From positions 62,001-126,000 of the forward strand of contig JANQIX010000049.1 of the NCBI GenBank assembly GCA_028281925.1: 64,000 bases of DNA, read 5' to 3'. Below the pieces are notes generated by a model. It made no database searches. It was not told where the DNA came from and worked only from the letters and a program-made list of their open reading frames with translations. Of this stretch, positions 27,355 to 36,153 are shown one piece after another. This DNA is from Alphaproteobacteria bacterium (lineage in GTDB: Bacteria > Pseudomonadota > Alphaproteobacteria > DSM-16000 > Inquilinaceae). Position 1 is the first letter of the stretch; each line of letters opens with the position of its first letter. Position numbers and translations under genes: made by a program.

Positions 27355-28038
27355 TCACGCGCCCTGCAGACGCTGTGAGGCGATGATGCAGAAGGGCTCG
27401 TCCGGAGACGCCTGCTTGGACACCACCAGGCAATCCAGCACGAACGGCTCGTCGATCACGTCGACCAGTCGTGTTCGCAGTTCAGGCTCAATGGGATCGC
27501 GATGCTCGCGGGCAAGCGGCCCCGTCAGAGTCATATGAAACCTGAATTCCTCGAACACATAAGGATAGCCCCAGGCTTCCAGATAGGCACGCTGCCTGTC
27601 GGTGAGAGGCGATTTCAGCCGGCGCTGTCTATCGGCATCGGAAAGCTGCGCCCTGAGCGACTCAAATCCCCGAACGCAGTCCGCGGCCATTGCATCGACC
27701 GCAGGGCTGGGGGATGACGGCACCAATGCCAGGAAGTCGCCCAGGGTCGCAAGGCACAGGGGCGACGCCTCAACTGGCGGACGCCGTGCCGCGAAGCCGT
27801 CGAAGGCATCCAGAAGTGCGGCCTCACTTGCCGCAGGCTTCAGGACAAACGGTGCCTTCAGGGTAGCATGAAAGCCGTATCGCCGTGGGAACGCCGTCGC
27901 CGACGCCAGATCGATGTTTTCGATCGACGGCTGATCCAGCACGGTGTCGGTCCAGGCATCCCGCCCGATCCAGTGTCGGCCGAAGCGGTCCAGAGCACTG
28001 CCGGGCTGTGGTGCGAAATAGATGGCGTAGCGGGGCAC
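27355..28038 (-). CDS. DUF1045 protein, 2H phosphoesterase-like, phosphonate-associated
   Basis: This 227-residue protein carries two HxT motifs, in YGFHATLKAPF near residue 55 and FRFHMTLTGPL near 165, the layout of 2H phosphoesterases. DUF1045 members are repeatedly found with C-P lyase genes and probably act on a phosphoribosyl intermediate. The gene lies 11 bp behind phnM on the same strand, so the two form an operon. Neither the C-P lyase core (phnGHIJKL) nor a phosphonate transporter is in this window. Confidence 0.85.
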   Translation of the reverse strand: MPRYAIYFAPQPGSALDRFGRHWIGRDAWTDTVLDQPSIENIDLASATAFPRRYGFHATLKAPFVLKPAASEAALLDAFDGFAARRPPVEASPLCLATLGDFLALVPSSPSPAVDAMAADCVRGFESLRAQLSDADRQRRLKSPLTDRQRAYLEAWGYPYVFEEFRFHMTLTGPLAREHRDPIEPELRTRLVDVIDEPFVLDCLVVSKQASPDEPFCIIASQRLQGA

Positions 28039-28049
28039 GGGACGCGGTG

Positions 28050-29213
28050 TCAGGCCACGCGTTCGCCGGCACGCCAGACGCCGCGGACCAGCGGCAGGTC
28101 CGCCGATCGATGAACGCGGACGAGGTCCGCCCTGCGGCCTATGGCGATCTCGCCCCTATCGTCCAGTCCCGCCGCCTTGGCCGGCGTCGCGGTCACGGTG
28201 GCGATTGCGTCTGGCAGCGGAATGCCGAAATCATCGTCTGCAAGGCAGAAGGCAGCGATGATCAGACTGGCCGGATAATAGTCGGACGAAAGAATGTCCA
28301 AGAGACCGGCACGGGCCAGGTCTGCTGCAGCGATATTGCCCGAGTGTGAACCGCCCCGCAGCAGGTTGGGCGACCCCATAAGGATCTGCAGGCCCTGTTC
28401 GCGGGCGGCCGCTGCTGCTTCCATCGATGTGGGGAACTCTGCGATTACGACGTTGTCGCGTTTTGCCTCGTCGATATGGTCACGGCAGGCGTCGTCGTGG
28501 CTGGCAAGCACCTTGCCGAGGGCATGGGCGCTCGCCGCAATCTGCTGCCTGTGGCGGGTGCTGTACTGTTTCTGATCGGCGACAAGCTGGCCGATATGCG
28601 TTTCCACCTCGCTGTCGCTCAGATGTCGGCCGAGTTGGTAGAGCTCTTTGTACTTCTCCACATCGGCGAACTGGCGCGACCCCGGCGTGTGGTCCATCAG
28701 CGAAATGAGGCCGACGGCCGGGTCCTCCACCAGGGGGGCATAGAGGTCCATGACGCCGGCGAAGCTTACTTCGCACCGCAAATGCAGGCGATGCTCCGAC
28801 CTTAGGAGACCGCGATCTCCGGCGTCCTTGACGGCGCCGATCAACTCGTCCAGCGCGGCCGCCTGGTCTTCGGTGCGGTAGCGGTCGCCCAGCGTAAGGG
28901 CGTCGAAGACCGTGGTGATCCCGCTGGCGGCAACCTGCGCATCGTGCGCCACCATTGCCGTCAAGCCTGGCCACCAAACGCCCGGCCGCGGCGCCACATG
29001 CTTTTCCAGATTGTCGGTGTGCAGCTCGATCAAGCCTGGGATCAGAAAGTCGCCATCAAGATCGATGGCGCCGGGTGCGGTCGATGGGCTGCTGTCGATA
29101 TCGGCAATCAGGCCGTCGCGCACCACGACAGTGCCCGCCACCACGTCGTCGCGGGTGACCAGGCGCGCGTTGCACAAGATGGCCTGGCTTGCCATGGCTG
29201 GTTGCCGTTTCAT
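28050..29213 (-). CDS. phnM: PhnM, ribose 1-methylphosphonate 5-triphosphate diphosphatase
   Basis: An amidohydrolase-fold metalloenzyme that releases pyrophosphate from alpha-D-ribose 1-methylphosphonate 5-triphosphate in the C-P lyase pathway. The 387-residue protein shows the PhnM metal-site sequence LIELHTDNLEKH near residue 60, later metal ligands in LMDHTPG and LASHDD, and a C-terminal DYYPASL segment. ATG 29213 is chosen; 29249 and 29195 are alternatives. It may serve as an accessory to phn genes elsewhere in the genome. Confidence 0.92.
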   Translation of the reverse strand: MKRQPAMASQAILCNARLVTRDDVVAGTVVVRDGLIADIDSSPSTAPGAIDLDGDFLIPGLIELHTDNLEKHVAPRPGVWWPGLTAMVAHDAQVAASGITTVFDALTLGDRYRTEDQAAALDELIGAVKDAGDRGLLRSEHRLHLRCEVSFAGVMDLYAPLVEDPAVGLISLMDHTPGSRQFADVEKYKELYQLGRHLSDSEVETHIGQLVADQKQYSTRHRQQIAASAHALGKVLASHDDACRDHIDEAKRDNVVIAEFPTSMEAAAAAREQGLQILMGSPNLLRGGSHSGNIAAADLARAGLLDILSSDYYPASLIIAAFCLADDDFGIPLPDAIATVTATPAKAAGLDDRGEIAIGRRADLVRVHRSADLPLVRGVWRAGERVA

Positions 29214-29297
29214 GTCGCTGTGAGGGGCGTCGCCACTGCCGGCGGCCACCCGCTATCGGATACCGCACCTAACGGTGCGGCGCAACCTGACCCCCGT

Positions 29298-29873
29298 TCA
29301 GAAATCGCATGCCTGGCGTGCAGCGCCGGATGCGCGTGTAAAGCCGATCAGCGACACAGGGATCGAAACGGCGCGGGGCGCCTGGGCATCCAGCACCAGT
29401 GACAGGGCGAGTCGGCGTTCCATCGCTGAGAGAATCTCTGGTCCGTCGACCGCGGCGTTATAGAAATGCAGATCATGGCCGCGCATCAGCTGGAACCGCC
29501 TGCCGTCGTCGAATACGATTTGGGCAGAGCGGGCGTCCGCGACCAGCCGCCGATCTACCGCCAGGTAGCCGTCGTGCAAGGTGTCGCGCGACGCGGTGTT
29601 GAACACCCAGAGCACATCGCCGTTCACCAAAGCCGAGTGAAGGGCCCGGGCCGCGCACTGCTGCGCATTATCTTCCGATTGGAACACTCTGGTTTCCCAG
29701 CTGCCGAAGATCCCGAGATAACCGGTGTCTTCGGCAATCCCCCGCGATGCAGCAGCAACCAACGGCAGGATCAGGGCAAGACCGATCGCAACTTGGCGAC
29801 ATCTGTGGCCGACATGGGCCGAGAAGGACAGCATCAACGTAAGCAAACCCCCAGAACTGTCGTCTGATCGCAC
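29298..29873 (-). CDS. Exported protein, weakly resembling invasion-associated locus B
   Basis: 191 residues; the true start may be internal (for example Met14), since a hydrophobic signal stretch lies at about 28-46 (IGLALILPLVAAASRGIAED). The mature part begins YLGIFGSWETRVFQS, recalling the GDWE-like opening of IalB-family periplasmic proteins, and ends in SLIGFTRASGAARQACDF. Two cysteines are present. The IalB relation is a guess from these short similarities. It lies 9 bp from the HD hydrolase gene and may be cotranscribed. Confidence 0.6.
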   Translation of the reverse strand: MRSDDSSGGLLTLMLSFSAHVGHRCRQVAIGLALILPLVAAASRGIAEDTGYLGIFGSWETRVFQSEDNAQQCAARALHSALVNGDVLWVFNTASRDTLHDGYLAVDRRLVADARSAQIVFDDGRRFQLMRGHDLHFYNAAVDGPEILSAMERRLALSLVLDAQAPRAVSIPVSLIGFTRASGAARQACDF

Positions 29874-29882
29874 CTGGCCAGT

Positions 29883-30473
29883 CTAGGCGCAACCCGTAAA
29901 CAGTGTCTGGAAGCGGTCAAGGAACTCTCTTTTTGCGTCTTCCGGTGGCAGCGGCACCAAAGCCGGCCCGCGCGCTTTGCGCCGATATCCCAGTACGCGA
30001 CGTGCCTCCGGCTCGGTGAAGCCAGCCAGGTCGACGGCCTCTGTGAAGGCCGCCACCTTGTCCGCGCGCTTGAGCAACTGCTCGATGTCCTTGGGAATAC
30101 GGGCCGGCAATCCGAACCGAATGTGGATAGCATCCAAAAGAGCGCGCTCGATCCCCTTATACTCACCGCCGATGGCGGCCTTGAATGGCGAGATCATGTC
30201 GCCGATCACGTATTCGGGCGCATCGTGCAGCAGGGCAGCAAGACGCCATTGTCGTGAAAGGGCATCGCCAGCCTCCAACACCGTCAACCTCTCGACCAGC
30301 ACGCAATGCTGTGCCACCGAGAAGGCGTAAGCCCCCGATGTCTGGCCGTTCCACCTGGCCACACGGGCAAGACCATGGGCGATATCGTCGATCTCAATAT
30401 CCAGCGGGGAGGGCTCGAGCAGGTTCAAGCGTCGGCCACTCAACATGCGCTGCCAGGCGCGCGCTCCTGCCAT
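29883..30473 (-). CDS. HD-domain phosphohydrolase (YfbR/YfdR-like)
   Basis: A 196-residue cytoplasmic protein with the HD metal-binding pattern: His in AQHCVLVERL near residue 50, LLHDAPEYVIGDM (HD) near 81-93, and a downstream Asp in LKRADKVAAFTEAVDL. It resembles the YfbR/YfdR group of nucleotidase-like HD hydrolases, which act on (deoxy)nucleoside monophosphates or related nucleotides. The substrate is not determined by sequence. Confidence 0.8.
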   Translation of the reverse strand: MAGARAWQRMLSGRRLNLLEPSPLDIEIDDIAHGLARVARWNGQTSGAYAFSVAQHCVLVERLTVLEAGDALSRQWRLAALLHDAPEYVIGDMISPFKAAIGGEYKGIERALLDAIHIRFGLPARIPKDIEQLLKRADKVAAFTEAVDLAGFTEPEARRVLGYRRKARGPALVPLPPEDAKREFLDRFQTLFTGCA

Positions 30474-31307
30474 AGTGCCTCACATTCCCGATGGGAGATG
30501 GATCCGACTTCCTAACTGACGGTTTCTGGTACCCCAACAGCCCGGCCAAATGCCATGGCTTCAGGCAGGCGGCAGAAGTCGTGACTGGGTGAAGCGACCA
30601 AAACATATAATTATCAATATACTACTTGACATTCTTGTCCTGGACACTGGAGATTTCGCTGGGCGTCAGCGGAATTGCGCGCAGCCCAACACCCTGTCGA
30701 CTCCGACGCTCGGCGTCTTCTGCCACGGACGAGAAGCGCATTTCGCATCATTGATATGCGGCAACGGAGCCAAGACAGACGGGCAAGACCGCTGCGCGTC
30801 GCAGAGGACGCGTGCCGGCCGTTGGTGATGGCACTCGGAAAAGGGTCGGTCAAGCCGACGGCCAGATTATGCAGTCGATTTCTCGCTGTCTTAAGGCATC
30901 GCGTTAGCATGTCTAGACATGCACTGAAGCTAAGATTCTACGAAAGATTTGACATCCTATTTATTGATTTATCTGATTTTCTCAGATTCCAATGGGAGGC
31001 AAAGGCGGTAACATCCAGGACGTGCTGATATCAGCCTCACGCATCCTTTTGCGTAAGATGAGCCAAGCGCACGGCGTTCGCCGAACGGCTCAGCCGCGGT
31101 TGCAAGCAGGGGATTTCGCGGATGGGTAAGGGCGGATGATCGTCGGCAGATCCCGACAGCCTGCCTCAGCCATCACGACGGCCCGGTTCGCCGTCACTAG
31201 CGGTCCGCACAATGCCGCCAAGCAGCGGTACGGACCGGATCAGGTAGTGACGCCGGGCGTAACGGTTGGCCGGACGCGAACGATCCGGCCCCGAAGCCAT
31301 GACAGTC
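30474..31307. other. Gene-poor, AT-richer stretch
   Basis: No frame here has convincing coding character. It contains AT-rich patches (for example 30600-30640 and 30930-31000), a perfect 16-bp palindrome at 30907-30922 and a 45-codon plus-strand frame from about 30991 (MGGKGGNIQDVLIS...) that I do not trust. No tRNA, IS end or obvious terminator was seen. Confidence 0.6.
30907..30922. repeat. Perfect 16-bp palindrome
   Basis: GCATGTCTAGACATGC reads identically on both strands. It sits in the middle of a long gene-poor stretch, with AT-rich DNA following. It could be an operator for a dimeric regulator; no adjacent start codon makes the target clear. Confidence 0.6.
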
Positions 31308-31421
31308 TCAGAACGCCTTATCGAGCACGGCCGCCAGGAACAGGGCGGTAAGGGCGGCACAAGCGAACCCCGTCACGCCAATTCCGGTGAGTGTGAACTT
31401 TTCAGGGAAGTGTATGGACAT
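31308..31421 (-). CDS. 37-residue putative membrane peptide
   Basis: ATG at 31421 opens a 37-codon frame on the minus strand: a charged N-terminus (MSIHFPEKF) followed by a single hydrophobic helix (about 11-33) and a short LDKAF tail. GGAG lies eight bases upstream, a good ribosome binding site. It is isolated, with no neighbouring gene on the same strand within 800 bp. Function unknown. Confidence 0.45.
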   Translation of the reverse strand: MSIHFPEKFTLTGIGVTGFACAALTALFLAAVLDKAF

Positions 31422-31838
31422 CGTCGATCTCCATCGGTCAGACGCGCGCTTTGTCGCTGTACTTGCCATCCGGTCTCGTGCCTGCGCTCCGAAGCGCATT
31501 GCGACAATCATTGCTGGCTAACGACTCACGCTCTTAGTTTCGTACGCTACTATATTACGCGCTCTGTGATGTTGTTGCATCGCAAAATCGGAATAGCTGA
31601 TAACGCAACTTTTCACGGCTGCGTTAACCGTATCCATACGCTTACTTTTTCACACTCAGCAGCAACCTTTGGAACTTCGATCGCTGATTAGCATGCGAAC
31701 GAAGCACTACTTCATGTTTCCCTAAATACTTCAATATCAAGGTATCAATCTTATTGAATGTGCTCCCCGAGTGTGCTTGAGATTTCGCGTTCGCGAGAAT
31801 CTGCGCAAATATGTTTCGTGTCTTGAAGGAAATCGCGC
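31422..31838. other. AT-rich intergenic stretch upstream of the cytochrome c gene
   Basis: No credible gene. The sequence is clearly AT-richer than its surroundings from 31500 to 31830. It holds a TTCAAT/ATTGAA inverted repeat (31730-31735 and 31753-31758) and a strong hairpin-forming repeat at 31780-31802, both upstream of the cytochrome c start and possibly regulatory. Confidence 0.55.
31780..31802. promoter_or_regulatory. Inverted repeat upstream of the cytochrome c gene
   Basis: The arms AGATT-TCGCG (31780-31789) and CGCGA-G-AATCT (31792-31802) pair around a TT loop with one bulged G. The repeat ends 36 bp before the TTG start at 31839. No T-run follows, so it is more likely an operator or an mRNA leader hairpin than a terminator. 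Confidence 0.35.
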
Positions 31839-32258
31839 TTGAGAGGCATCAGCTGGGCCGGCGTCACGGTGCTGACCGTCGCAGTCGCGATCTCGGCAAG
31901 CCTGGTGCTGACCGGAAACGGCGGCGAACGGGATTGGTCGACTAATCCCCTCGTAGAACGCGGGCGGCAGGTCGTTGAGGCTTGCACGGTCTGTCATGCG
32001 ATCGCGCGCCAAGATCCCCCGAGGGTGGGCCCGCCGTTGTGGGGCATCGTCGATGCGCCCAAAGCGCGCACGAATGGGTTCGGGTATTCCGCCGCCCTGG
32101 CCGCTGCCGACGGTGTATGGGACGACGCGTCGCTGGATGCCTTCCTGCGTGACCCGCAGGCATACCTGCCCGGCACGGCAATGGTGTTCAACGGGATTGC
32201 GGACGATGCCGATCGGGCGGGGGCCATCGCCTATCTCCGGACCCAGGCGGCCCAATAG
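31839..32258 (+). CDS. Class I c-type cytochrome
   Basis: 139 residues with an N-terminal signal or anchor helix (about 5-24), a single haem-binding motif CTVCH (49-53), a VGPPLWG segment and a C-terminal GTAMVFNGI giving the axial methionine, then a C-terminal helix. It is a periplasmic electron carrier of the cytochrome c2/c-552 type. It starts at TTG 31839 with GAAGGA eight bases upstream. Lying 360 bp before the hydrogenase operon, it could exchange electrons with it, but cotranscription is doubtful given the intervening FNR box. Confidence 0.88.
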   Translation: MRGISWAGVTVLTVAVAISASLVLTGNGGERDWSTNPLVERGRQVVEACTVCHAIARQDPPRVGPPLWGIVDAPKARTNGFGYSAALAAADGVWDDASLDAFLRDPQAYLPGTAMVFNGIADDADRAGAIAYLRTQAAQ

Positions 32259-32618
32259 ACGGTCGTCTTTTGGGGCCGCTGCGGTGAGGAGTGTGCGCCG
32301 CGTGCGCGCCTTGTCGCCGGTAGCGCCGCATATCTGACGCCCCGAACGCACATTAGACCTATTAAAGTCTATCAAGTCATCGATTGAAATTGTGAGGGGA
32401 ATACAAGAGACGACGTTGCAGACTACGGTAATCTGGGGTGCCGAGTTCAGGCAAAATGGTGGAATTGATATACATCACTGACAGTCATCACTTGCTTAGA
32501 ATACATGTCAAAACAAACGGTGGGGGGCATGCCGCAGGTCTCCCAAGGGGTCGATTTTTGTTCCGATCGTCTCTCCAGCCGACCTTTCAGACAAAGCGGT
32601 CCAATTGGGGGAAACGAC
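32259..32618. other. Regulatory region upstream of the hydrogenase operon
   Basis: No gene. It holds a TAGAC/GTCTA inverted repeat (32354-32358 and 32367-32371), a near-perfect FNR box (32465-32478), a -10-like TAGAAT (32497-32502) and a ribosome binding site GGGGGA just before hybO. No -24/-12 sigma-54 element was recognised. Confidence 0.6.
32465..32478 (+). promoter_or_regulatory. FNR-type box upstream of hybO
   Basis: TTGATATACATCAC matches the FNR/Anr consensus TTGAT-N4-ATCAA at 9 of its 10 specified positions. It lies about 140 bp upstream of the hybO start, and a -10-like TAGAAT begins 18 bp after it, near the distance expected for an activator bound just upstream of the promoter but a few bases short of the classical spacing. 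This predicts induction when oxygen is low. Confidence 0.6.
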
Positions 32619-33791
32619 ATGCGCACAGGGCCGCACGGCACCCGTGACGTCGATGATGTCGACAGGATCGGTGACCTCGACAGCTACCGTGGCGCGTTGG
32701 GCGGTTTGACCCGCCGCGACTTCCTGAAATACTGCACCGGCATTGCCGCGACCCTGGGCCTCGCGCCGGAATTCGGTGTGCGCATCGCCAACGCGGCCAC
32801 CAGCGGTCAGCGTCCGTCCGTCATCTGGATCTCCGCCCAAGAGTGTACCGGCTGCACCGAAGGGCTGCTGCGGTCGTATCATCCGACCCTTGAGACCCTG
32901 ATCCTGGACCAGATCTCGCTCGACTATCACGAAACGCTGTGTGCCGGGGCCGGCCACCAGGCCGAAGCCTTCCGCGAACAGGCAGTTGAGGAGAACTGGG
33001 GCAGCTTCCTGCTGGTGGTCGACGGCGCCATCCCGACCAAGGATGACGGCATCTATTGTCAGATCGCCGGTAAGACGGTGCTGGAGACGGTTCTTCGTCT
33101 CGCCGAAGGTGCAGGCGCCATCTTGGCCATGGGATCCTGCGCAGCCTGGGGCGGCATCCCGTCCAGCGACCCCAACCCGACGGGCGCAACGGCGGTTCAC
33201 GAGATCCTGACGGACAAGACCGTCGTCAACATTCCCGGATGCCCGCCCAACCCCTACAACTTCCTCTCCACCGTCCTGCACTTCGTCACCTTCGGCGCCT
33301 TGCCGGCGCTGGATTCCAAGAACCGCCCGCGCTTTGCCTACGGCCGGTTGATCCACGAGAATTGCGAACGGCGCCCACATTTCGACGCCGGACGCTTTGC
33401 GCGCGAGTTCGGTGACGAAGGCCATCGCCAAGGCTGGTGCCTCTACTATCTCGGCTGCAAGGGGCCGGAGACCTGGGCCAACTGCCCGGCGATCGGGTTC
33501 AACGACGGCGGTGAGGGGTCATGGCCCGTGGGCACTGGTCATCCCTGTTTCGGCTGTACAGAACAGGGTGTGGGCTTCACCAAGTCCATACATAGCCTGG
33601 CAAAGCTGGAGACCGTCACACCGCCCACCGCCTTCCCGCGTGTGGAGGAGGAACAGGGCGGGGCAGGCACGGCAGCCGTGGCGCTAGCCTCCGGAATCGT
33701 CGGTGCCGCCGTCGGCGCGGGCGCTGTCCTCGCAACACGGCTGGGCAAGCACGGCCCGACGCCGGAACAGCCCCCAGAAGGCTCAAGCTAG
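32619..33791 (+). CDS. hybO: Uptake [NiFe] hydrogenase small subunit, Tat-exported (HybO type)
   Basis: Electron-transferring subunit that carries the Fe-S clusters of a periplasm-facing membrane hydrogenase. A Tat signal RRDFLK (32-37) is followed by proximal-cluster ligands C76 and C79 (ECTGC), GSCAAWGG, GCPPNP and the distal H/C ligands (HENCERRPHFD, CLYYLGCKGPETW...NCP). A C-terminal hydrophobic segment (about 350-370) anchors it to the membrane. The 390-residue product starts at ATG 32619 after GGGGGA; upstream in-frame codons are not needed. First gene of hybOABCD. Confidence 0.95.
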   Translation: MRTGPHGTRDVDDVDRIGDLDSYRGALGGLTRRDFLKYCTGIAATLGLAPEFGVRIANAATSGQRPSVIWISAQECTGCTEGLLRSYHPTLETLILDQISLDYHETLCAGAGHQAEAFREQAVEENWGSFLLVVDGAIPTKDDGIYCQIAGKTVLETVLRLAEGAGAILAMGSCAAWGGIPSSDPNPTGATAVHEILTDKTVVNIPGCPPNPYNFLSTVLHFVTFGALPALDSKNRPRFAYGRLIHENCERRPHFDAGRFAREFGDEGHRQGWCLYYLGCKGPETWANCPAIGFNDGGEGSWPVGTGHPCFGCTEQGVGFTKSIHSLAKLETVTPPTAFPRVEEEQGGAGTAAVALASGIVGAAVGAGAVLATRLGKHGPTPEQPPEGSS

Positions 33792-33815
33792 ACCGGCAAG
33801 ACGGGAGCGCATGCC

Positions 33816-34838
33816 ATGCAGCTCAATCGCCGTGCTTTCCTGAAATTCGCCGCCGTCGACGGGGCGGTCGGCGCAGCTGCCGGCGGAACCGCTTTGGCGG
33901 CTGCCGAGACGGCTTCCGCGCAAGGGTTACAGCGGGATGCGCGCGCCATGCCGGACGACGCCGTGGGTCTGCTCTATGACTCCACGCTGTGCATTGGATG
34001 CCGGGCGTGCCAGGCCGCATGCAAGCAGGTCAACGGCATGCCCGTTGACATCCCGGAGGTGTACGAGGACTGGAACGCCGACGGCACCTGGGATACGGCC
34101 GTCGACCTCTCCGGCGACACCCTGACGGTCATCCAGGTCTATCAGCACGGCACCATGGCCGTGAAGGATCGAGCCGAAGACGGGTACGCCTTCGTCAAAC
34201 GCCAGTGCATGCACTGCACCGATGCGTCCTGCATCTCCGTCTGTCCAGTGTCGGCGATGACCAAGGACCCCGTCTCGGGCGTCGTCAGTCACCATCCCGA
34301 CCGTTGCATCGGCTGCCGGTACTGCGTGCTGGCGTGCCCCTTCGGCGTGCCGCGCTATGAGTATGACGATCCGTTCGGCCAGATCCAGAAATGCCAGTTG
34401 TGCACCAATGTGGAGGGCCAGGACATCCCGGCCTGTGCCGACGTGTGCCCGACCGGTGCCACGCTCTACGGCCGCACCAAGGACCTGCAGGACGAGGCGG
34501 AACGCCGGCTCGGCATGACGGCCGGGGAGAAGCACTGGTTCCCGCGCGGTGCTTTGGGCGACGACCGTGCGCCGCATGAAGCGCCGGCCGCGCAGTATCT
34601 GAACGACGTCTACGGCGAGGAGATCCTGGGCGGCACCCAGTGCCGCATGGTGTCCGGTGTGCCGTTCGAGAGCCTGGGCTATCCGGAAGATGTGCCGGAC
34701 TATTCCTATGCCTCGATCACCGAGGGCATCCAGCACACGCTCTACAAGTATTTCATCGCCCCGGCGGTCCTGCTCGCCGGGCTTGTCTACTTCGCCTACA
34801 AGAACGCTCGCGGCCACCGGCCCGAGGAATGGGACTGA
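33816..34838 (+). CDS. hybA: Hydrogenase-2 ferredoxin-type subunit HybA
   Basis: A 340-residue iron-sulfur protein that passes electrons between the small subunit and the membrane subunit. It has a Tat-like N-terminus (NRRAFLKF, residues 4-11) and four cysteine clusters in order: CIGCRACQAACK, CMHCTDASCISVCP, CIGCRYCVLACP and CQLC...CADVCP, for four [4Fe-4S] centres. A C-terminal transmembrane helix (about 306-328) anchors it. It lies 24 bp after hybO and 27 bp before hybB. Confidence 0.95.
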   Translation: MQLNRRAFLKFAAVDGAVGAAAGGTALAAAETASAQGLQRDARAMPDDAVGLLYDSTLCIGCRACQAACKQVNGMPVDIPEVYEDWNADGTWDTAVDLSGDTLTVIQVYQHGTMAVKDRAEDGYAFVKRQCMHCTDASCISVCPVSAMTKDPVSGVVSHHPDRCIGCRYCVLACPFGVPRYEYDDPFGQIQKCQLCTNVEGQDIPACADVCPTGATLYGRTKDLQDEAERRLGMTAGEKHWFPRGALGDDRAPHEAPAAQYLNDVYGEEILGGTQCRMVSGVPFESLGYPEDVPDYSYASITEGIQHTLYKYFIAPAVLLAGLVYFAYKNARGHRPEEWD

Positions 34839-34865
34839 TCCGTCGGTCTTCGGGGGAGGGCGGTC

Positions 34866-36080
34866 ATGGCCAAGCAATCCGACCAAGTGCATGCCCCGCT
34901 GGGCGGCCCAATCTTCACGCCGATGTTCTTCGGGCTCGGTCTTCTGGTGCTGGTCGCCGGCTTCTTTCTGTTCAACCGCTTCTTCTTCGGCTTGGCGTCG
35001 GTCACTAATCTGAGCGACGGCTACCCTTGGGGCATCTGGATCGCGATCGACCTGGTCGTCGGCACGGCCCTGGGGTGCGCCGGCTATGCGATCGCGCTGT
35101 TGGTCTACATTCTCAACAGGGGTGAGTATCACCCGCTGGTGCGGCCGGCGCTTCTGGCGAGCCTGTTCGGCTATGCGCTGGGCGGTGCGGCGGTGATGAT
35201 CGATCTCGGCCGCTACTGGCAGGGCTACAACATGTTCCTGCCCTGGCTGTCGCAATACAACTCGGTGATGCTGGAAACGGCGCTGTGCATCGCCGCCTAC
35301 ATCACTGTGCTGATGATCGAGTTCTCGCCGGTCTTCCTGGAACGGCTCGGCATGAAGAACGTGCGCCGCAAGCTGGACCGGGTGCTGTTCATCTTCATAG
35401 GGCTCGGCATCCTGCTGCCAACCATGCACCAGTCGTCCATGGGCACGATCCTGGTGATCCTCGGTCATCAGCTCTCCGCCCTGTGGCAGACCCAGTTGTT
35501 GCCGCTGCTATTCCTCTCATCGGCCCTGTTCATGGGCTTTGCCATCGTCGTGTTCGAGGCGGTGCTGTCGTCCGTCGGCTTCCGCCGGCCGATGGAGGCC
35601 TACATCCTCAACAAGCTTTCCACGGTCATGGCGTGGCTGCTGCTCGGCTATCTGGTGCTGCGGCTGGGCGACCTGATTTTCCGCGGCGACATCGTGTTGG
35701 CCTTCGACCTCGGTGTCGATGCGGTGATGTTCTGGATCGAGACCGTGCTGCACGTGATCGCCCTGGTCCTGCTGTGGCCGCGGAAGGAGCGGGCCAGTCC
35801 GCAACGCATGTTCGTTGCGGCAAGCACCATGCTCGCGGCCGGCACCGTCTATCGCATCAACTGCTACCTGATCGGTTACCACCCCGGGGACGGCTGGAGC
35901 TACTTCCCGACCGTCGGCGAGATCATGGTGACCGTCGGCATCTTCTCGCTGGAAGTCATGCTGTATCTGATCTTCGTGAAGAAGCTCCCGGTGCTGCACA
36001 CGGTGGAGCGGGCATACATCGAAGAACACGCGGCGGAAGCCCGCGACCAGGGCTCCGCCCCGGTCGGGCATGCCACGTGA
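34866..36080 (+). CDS. hybB: Hydrogenase-2 integral membrane subunit HybB (NrfD family)
   Basis: A 404-residue polytopic membrane protein of the NrfD/PsrC type with about ten transmembrane helices. It passes electrons from HybA to the quinone pool, without haem. The opening helix (FFGLGLLVLVAGFFLFNRF), GYPWGIWIAIDLVVGTALG near 54 and the MHQSSMGTILVI motif near 180 fit the family. Hydrogenases of this layout couple H2 oxidation to quinone reduction and can run in reverse. Confidence 0.94.
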   Translation: MAKQSDQVHAPLGGPIFTPMFFGLGLLVLVAGFFLFNRFFFGLASVTNLSDGYPWGIWIAIDLVVGTALGCAGYAIALLVYILNRGEYHPLVRPALLASLFGYALGGAAVMIDLGRYWQGYNMFLPWLSQYNSVMLETALCIAAYITVLMIEFSPVFLERLGMKNVRRKLDRVLFIFIGLGILLPTMHQSSMGTILVILGHQLSALWQTQLLPLLFLSSALFMGFAIVVFEAVLSSVGFRRPMEAYILNKLSTVMAWLLLGYLVLRLGDLIFRGDIVLAFDLGVDAVMFWIETVLHVIALVLLWPRKERASPQRMFVAASTMLAAGTVYRINCYLIGYHPGDGWSYFPTVGEIMVTVGIFSLEVMLYLIFVKKLPVLHTVERAYIEEHAAEARDQGSAPVGHAT

Positions 36081-36153
36081 CGGTCAGGGGCGAAGCAGGG
36101 TCCATTGATTGAACAAGAGGCCGGAAGCGAACCGGGCCTGACGGGAGAAACAG

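Noticed and set aside
31266-31691. 141-codon plus-strand frame in the gene-poor gap
   Set aside because: It passes through AT-rich non-coding sequence, has no ribosome binding site, and its Cys/His-rich translation looks random.
33927-35468. 513-codon minus-strand frame opposite hybA and hybB
   Set aside because: The plus strand encodes clear hydrogenase subunits; the antisense frame is His/Asp/Gln-rich and domain-free.
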